The notes beneath the pieces were generated by a model. It saw only the letters and a program-made list of their open reading frames with translations. It was not told where the DNA came from and made no database searches. A DNA stretch of 64,000 nt, from assembly GCA_051208035.1 (NCBI GenBank), contig JBPJFZ010000007.1, positions 186,001-250,000 of the forward strand. Reading direction: 5' to 3'. Every line of letters begins with the position of its first letter. Position 1 is the first letter of the stretch. Position numbers and translations under genes: made by a program. Of the stretch, positions 60,637 through 64,000 are shown one piece after another. Origin of the DNA: JACKOB01 sp024234575 (lineage in GTDB: Bacteria > Pseudomonadota > Gammaproteobacteria > Pseudomonadales > Oleiphilaceae).

Positions 60637-62136
60637 TTAACTATAAATATGATGGACGCTTTGCTTCTCTTCTTTCAAAGTGGCGGCATTTAGTTCTTCT
60701 AATATCCGGTCCAGAGTTTTCGAGATAATTTCAGCATTTTTAATCATAGGAATTTTAGGCCATGTACTACGCATACCAGCGAGAACCAGCTTCTCTATTT
60801 CGTCTTTTCTAAATTCGAAAAAGACATTCCTCCATTTAAAATCTTTGCTGTTAAGAATGATATTAATATCCCCAAGGTAGCTTTGTTCTATCATGCGGAT
60901 CAAATACGCTAGCTTGGCGGCAACGATATTCCCCATATCGCCACCTTTCGTTAACATCTTTTCTGCAACCACAAGCCCTTCATTTACAACGTTTAAGCCT
61001 GCCACGGATAACGTCTTGCGAAATCCTTTTCGTTTTTTGCTTTTAATATCATCGATAAAGGGTACGACAAAGGGATTGATCTGACTGACAATGAAATGAT
61101 TTACACCATACAGGCGAGAGAGCCTTTTGATTGGTAAATCTCCAGCCACCGAACCATCTACCCAGCGGCGGTTTTCTAAATAAGGCCGGGTTTTACCATC
61201 GAAGCCTTTTGCATAAAGCCTTTCGGCGGGAATCACTCCGGGTACACTGAAAGAAGCAGAGACCGCCGACCTGATGTAAACATTCGGAGAGGTGATGGCG
61301 TTCATTAATCGGGAGTTTTGATGTTTTTCTGACGGCGATATAGAAATATTGATATAGCGGCCGGTCAGTTCGAAGGCCTCTTGGAAGGTAATATCCCTCG
61401 GAATGATTTCATCCAAAAAGCGTTCTTTTATTTCATAGATTTCTGCATCCGATAACTGACCCAAAAAGAGCTTTAAAAACCGCGATTGATATAGTTCGGT
61501 ATAGCGTTTATTTAAAAAGTAACCCTTTTTAAGCTCGTCGTTGGTCATGGTGCCTAGTTGTGCCGAGATGATGGCTCCCGCACTGGCACCAGAAATCACA
61601 TTGGGTAAAAGGTCATGGTTGATGAGCTCCTGAACAACTCCCTGATGAAAGTAAATGAGGCCAACCCCGCCACTTAGCAGTAACGACGACCGGCCATAGC
61701 AATGGCTGGCTCTGCGGAAGAAGTCTAGTTTTTCTGTGTGCGAGATGATGCTGTTTGGGCTATCGGCAATAAACTGCATGGATTCGGCAATCGCCAACAC
61801 ATAGTTGTTGATCAGTTTTTTGGTGCCAAATTTTGCCTGCGTGTACATGATGGGGCTGCCCATTCCCCCCATATTGCCATGCACGCCTTCATTCAATGCA
61901 TAAAGCAATTCTCTTGCGAGCCCTTTATCCAGATAGCCTCTTAGGGTGTTAAGGCGGGCGGAGATCTCTTTGTAATCGTAAAGATCGCATTTTTCCTGGT
62001 TTTTCCAACCCTCAGCGCCAGACTGTGCGTCATGTTGCTTGGCCAAAGCTTCCCATTCTTGATAGGTGGTCGCCTTTTTCATCTTCTTTACAAGCTTATC
62101 CAAACTATAGCTCGTTGTATTTACGGGTGACTGCAC
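60637..62136 (-). CDS. Patatin-like phospholipase with N-terminal DUF3336 (second copy)
   Basis: About 499 residues, the same domain plan as the protein at 7075-8511. The DUF3336 helical part (about 10-125) opens 'LDKLVKKMKKATTYQEWEAL'. The patatin core has 'LLSGGVGLIYFHQGVV', nucleophile elbow GASAG (Ser about 185) and 'VDGSVAGDLP' (Asp about 327). The start GTG 62136 has GAGGAAAA upstream; a TTG at 62151 overlaps that RBS and is unlikely. The two copies share motifs but are clearly diverged. The role is presumably membrane or storage lipid hydrolysis. Confidence 0.88.
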   Translation of the reverse strand: MQSPVNTTSYSLDKLVKKMKKATTYQEWEALAKQHDAQSGAEGWKNQEKCDLYDYKEISARLNTLRGYLDKGLARELLYALNEGVHGNMGGMGSPIMYTQAKFGTKKLINNYVLAIAESMQFIADSPNSIISHTEKLDFFRRASHCYGRSSLLLSGGVGLIYFHQGVVQELINHDLLPNVISGASAGAIISAQLGTMTNDELKKGYFLNKRYTELYQSRFLKLFLGQLSDAEIYEIKERFLDEIIPRDITFQEAFELTGRYINISISPSEKHQNSRLMNAITSPNVYIRSAVSASFSVPGVIPAERLYAKGFDGKTRPYLENRRWVDGSVAGDLPIKRLSRLYGVNHFIVSQINPFVVPFIDDIKSKKRKGFRKTLSVAGLNVVNEGLVVAEKMLTKGGDMGNIVAAKLAYLIRMIEQSYLGDINIILNSKDFKWRNVFFEFRKDEIEKLVLAGMRSTWPKIPMIKNAEIISKTLDRILEELNAATLKEEKQSVHHIYS

Positions 62137-62464
62137 AATACTTTTCCTCAATAAACCGAATTTATAAAGGCTAATCTAAAACTGCTTGAATAAAATAACT
62201 AAAAATTGATTTTCCTTAGACTGGCAGCTGAAGATGTGTTTTTTTTGATCTGGCGCAGTAATTTCAAGGGCTCGTCCTTTCTCTAACCATGACCGATTAA
62301 ATGAACTGATTTTGTGATTCTGTGCTCAAGAGTGGATTTGTGATATCAGCTTCTAGATCGCGCCCTGATATTATCGGCTCATCTTTTCATTGGTCTCGTC
62401 GTCTTGAAAAGAATTAGCCAAGGGACAGGCCCTAGATCAAACCAAAATGGACAAGGATATTTTA
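62137..62464. other. Gene-free divergent region
   Basis: About 330 bp between the second patatin and the Tim44-like gene. It includes a T8 run near 62238. I see no ORF with an RBS, no repeat and no convincing promoter pair. Confidence 0.4.
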
Positions 62465-63190
62465 ATGAAAAATTTATCTGTATGGATGGCCGCTGTTGTG
62501 GTTATGTCTCTATGTGTTGTCGCAGATCCGGCTTTAGCCGGCCCAGGAGGGAAAATTGCTTCGACAATTTTTGAATCTTTCTGGGGGAAAATTCTGTTCG
62601 GTGGTTTGGTTATACTATTTTTGCCGTTGATTATCCTCAACACAATTCAAGAAAAGAGGGCTGAAAAACGCACCCGCAAGGATCTGGCGTTTATGACCAC
62701 GTACAGTGACTTGTTCGATTGGCTATCCTTGCAGCCGCGTTTGAAAGATGCATTTTTGCGCGTTCATAAAGGTTGGGCAGATGAAGATCTATCTGATGCA
62801 TCGCAATGGATGACAGATTGGTATTGGCAAAATCAGCAAAAAGTCTATCTGGAGAACTGGAAGAAGCAAGGCGTTAAAAATATCTGTGATGTCAAAAAGC
62901 TAACGAAGATTAAGCCGATTCTTTTTCAGCATAAAAACCATAAAAATAATCATGAAAACTCTAAATTAGTTGTTTCGATAACCGCCAACATGAACGATTA
63001 TCTTGAAAATATTCAAACCGGTAAGGTTGTTGAAGGCAGCAAAAAATACAAGGCAGTGACTACGCTGTGGATGTTTACATTAGAGGCTGGTGAGTGGAAG
63101 GTTTCTGCCATTGATGAAGCGGCGACGTTAATGAACTTTGTAAAAGCTGTAAAGGATATGCCCCCCATTGAATCAACGGTAACTGCTTGA
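62465..63190 (+). CDS. Tim44-like domain membrane protein
   Basis: 241 residues. A signal-like hydrophobic segment (about 5-25, ending 'ADPALAG') and a second TM helix (about 43-62, 'ILFGGLVILFLPLIIL') are followed by a basic linker. The C-terminal domain resembles the bacterial Tim44-like/NTF2-type fold ('WMTDWYWQNQQKVYLENWKKQG', 'TLWMFTLEAGEWKVSAIDE'). Such proteins have no settled function in bacteria. The start at 62465 has AAGGAT 7 nt upstream; the ATG at 62447 lacks an RBS. The gene precedes a fatty-acid-hydroxylase-family gene by about 30 bp, probably co-transcribed. Confidence 0.72.
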   Translation: MKNLSVWMAAVVVMSLCVVADPALAGPGGKIASTIFESFWGKILFGGLVILFLPLIILNTIQEKRAEKRTRKDLAFMTTYSDLFDWLSLQPRLKDAFLRVHKGWADEDLSDASQWMTDWYWQNQQKVYLENWKKQGVKNICDVKKLTKIKPILFQHKNHKNNHENSKLVVSITANMNDYLENIQTGKVVEGSKKYKAVTTLWMFTLEAGEWKVSAIDEAATLMNFVKAVKDMPPIESTVTA

Positions 63191-63221
63191 TATTAGTATC
63201 AATCGGCAAGGAGCAAAACGG

Positions 63222-64000
63222 ATGTTAAGCAGAGTGTTTCGTGATAGGGAGTTGCATATTGGTGAAGGCTTAGTAAGCGGTTCAATTGCCTGCTTTTTGT
63301 CTTTTTTGTGTTTCTTGGGTGTTTTGGCGTTTCATTTTCCAGAATATCTAACAACACCGGAACTGCGGCATTCTTATGATGTATCGGTGTTAAGGTCGGT
63401 CATGTTTTTCGCCCTGATTATTGCTGGGGCATTGGGTCTGCTGAATATCGTTCGTAATAAGCGCAAACGCTTAGGTGGGTTTGCGCTAGCATTGGTTTTT
63501 CTCAGTATAGCGTTGGGTGGTCATCGAGTAGAGGTAGGTGATTTTCCAGACAATACACCTTACTTGGGACTGGATTGGTTCATTTTGGACCTGCTTGGTT
63601 CGACCCTCATATTTATCATGATTGAAAAACTACTTCCGTTTCGACGCCAAGCGATTTTAAGGCCGCAATGGAAAACGGACTTTGATCATTTCTTTGTAAA
63701 CCATTTACTGATTGGTTTTGCGTTGCTCGTGGCAAATCAGTTTGTAAATAAGGCGTTTGGTTGGGCAGTAAATGAAAATGCGCAGAGCTTTATCGCTTCA
63801 TTGCCGTTTATCCTGCAGTTGTTTGTCGTGCTTTTAGTTGCTGATCTTGTGCAATATTTCACGCACCGGGTTTACCATGAAGTACCTCTTTTTTGGCGTT
63901 TGCATGCCGTGCACCATAGTGTAAAACATATGGATTGGTTAGCCGGTTCACGACAGCATATTGTTGAGTTATTGATTACGCGCTCGTTGGTGTTAACACC
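63222..64000 (+). CDS. Sterol desaturase / fatty acid hydroxylase family protein (3' end outside window)
   Basis: ATG 63222 has AAGGAG 8 nt upstream, and the frame is open to the window end (259 codons seen). Several TM helices precede the di-iron His motifs of the family: 'QYFTHRVYHEVPLFWRLH' contains HxxxH and 'HAVHHSVKHMDW' the HxxHH box, with a later His in 'SRQH'. Members are integral membrane oxygenases acting on lipids or sterol-like substrates. It is separated by 31 bp from the Tim44-like gene. The C-terminal His cluster is not in the window. Confidence 0.9.
   Translation, partial: MLSRVFRDRELHIGEGLVSGSIACFLSFLCFLGVLAFHFPEYLTTPELRHSYDVSVLRSVMFFALIIAGALGLLNIVRNKRKRLGGFALALVFLSIALGGHRVEVGDFPDNTPYLGLDWFILDLLGSTLIFIMIEKLLPFRRQAILRPQWKTDFDHFFVNHLLIGFALLVANQFVNKAFGWAVNENAQSFIASLPFILQLFVVLLVADLVQYFTHRVYHEVPLFWRLHAVHHSVKHMDWLAGSRQHIVELLITRSLVLT

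Noticed and set aside
1..64000. CRISPR arrays, tRNA/rRNA genes, complete insertion sequences
   Set aside because: I saw no regularly spaced repeats, no tRNA-like cloverleaf or rRNA core sequence, and no transposase with terminal inverted repeats. This was by reading, not by a dedicated search.

Overview
The window looks like chromosomal DNA of a marine gammaproteobacterium (Cellvibrionales, Oceanospirillales or Alteromonadales type). The basis is gene content: a marine-type class GN sortase system, DUF2288, DUF2461, acyl-CoA-binding protein, two DUF3336 patatins, and a Vibrio syp-like polysaccharide locus with a LuxO/SypG-type sigma-54 regulator. Genus cannot be fixed from the sequence alone. 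I see no rRNA, tRNA, CRISPR array or complete mobile element. One lone integrase N-terminal domain is present.

Layout. 1-10.5 kb: an MscS channel (cut by the window edge) overlapping a large membrane NTPase, several unknown or DUF genes, a SulP transporter with STAS domain, a patatin phospholipase, a solute-binding protein and DUF2461. 10.5-44.8 kb: a large extracellular polysaccharide (EPS) locus. It holds ugd; a LruC-domain protein with a lipoprotein; a VanZ-like protein; GT4; a REC-GGDEF diguanylate cyclase; a minus-strand block (asparagine-synthase-like protein, GT4, flippase, ligase/polymerase, GT2); and a plus-strand block (acyltransferase, GT, lipoprotein, Wzz-like chain-length protein, GT4, a fused GT2/phosphoglycosyl transferase). 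These are followed by the signalling/export operon STAS - OmpA lipoprotein - multi-SLBB exporter - CpsD-like ATPase - PhnD-like binding protein - hybrid kinase with Hpt - HATPase/REC/PP2C switch protein - LuxO/SypG-like regulator. Content and order closely recall Vibrio fischeri sypA-R, with differences (fused QR, added PhnD-like gene, E and F swapped).

The strongest signal beyond the genes is regulatory. Eight intergenic GG-N10-GC (sigma-54 type) promoters lie in the EPS locus on both strands. Each has, about 50-90 bp upstream, one or two copies of a TTGCA-N3-TGCAA-like element, which is the type of site bound by LuxO-family regulators. The LuxO/SypG homologue encoded at 43298-44695 is the obvious candidate activator. 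The LruC operon and the VanZ-like gene appear to belong to the same regulon.

44.8-52.4 kb: integrase fragment, acyl-CoA-binding protein, DUF4442 thioesterase-like protein, then the dedicated sortase island (histidine kinase, response regulator, VIT/VWA sortase target, class GN sortase) with repeated CCATAATT elements in the divergent promoter. 52.4-64 kb: chalcone-isomerase-like protein, SpoU-type RNA methyltransferase, DCC-family protein, and a MarR regulator with ATGCATATGCAT palindromes preceding an RND/MMPL transporter fused to a LolA-like periplasmic domain. Then come a DUF1302-like outer-membrane barrel, an alpha/beta hydrolase, a second patatin, a Tim44-like membrane protein and a sterol-desaturase-family gene cut by the window end.

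Where an upstream Shine-Dalgarno site or coupled stop/start argued for a shorter gene than the longest open frame, the shorter start is given.
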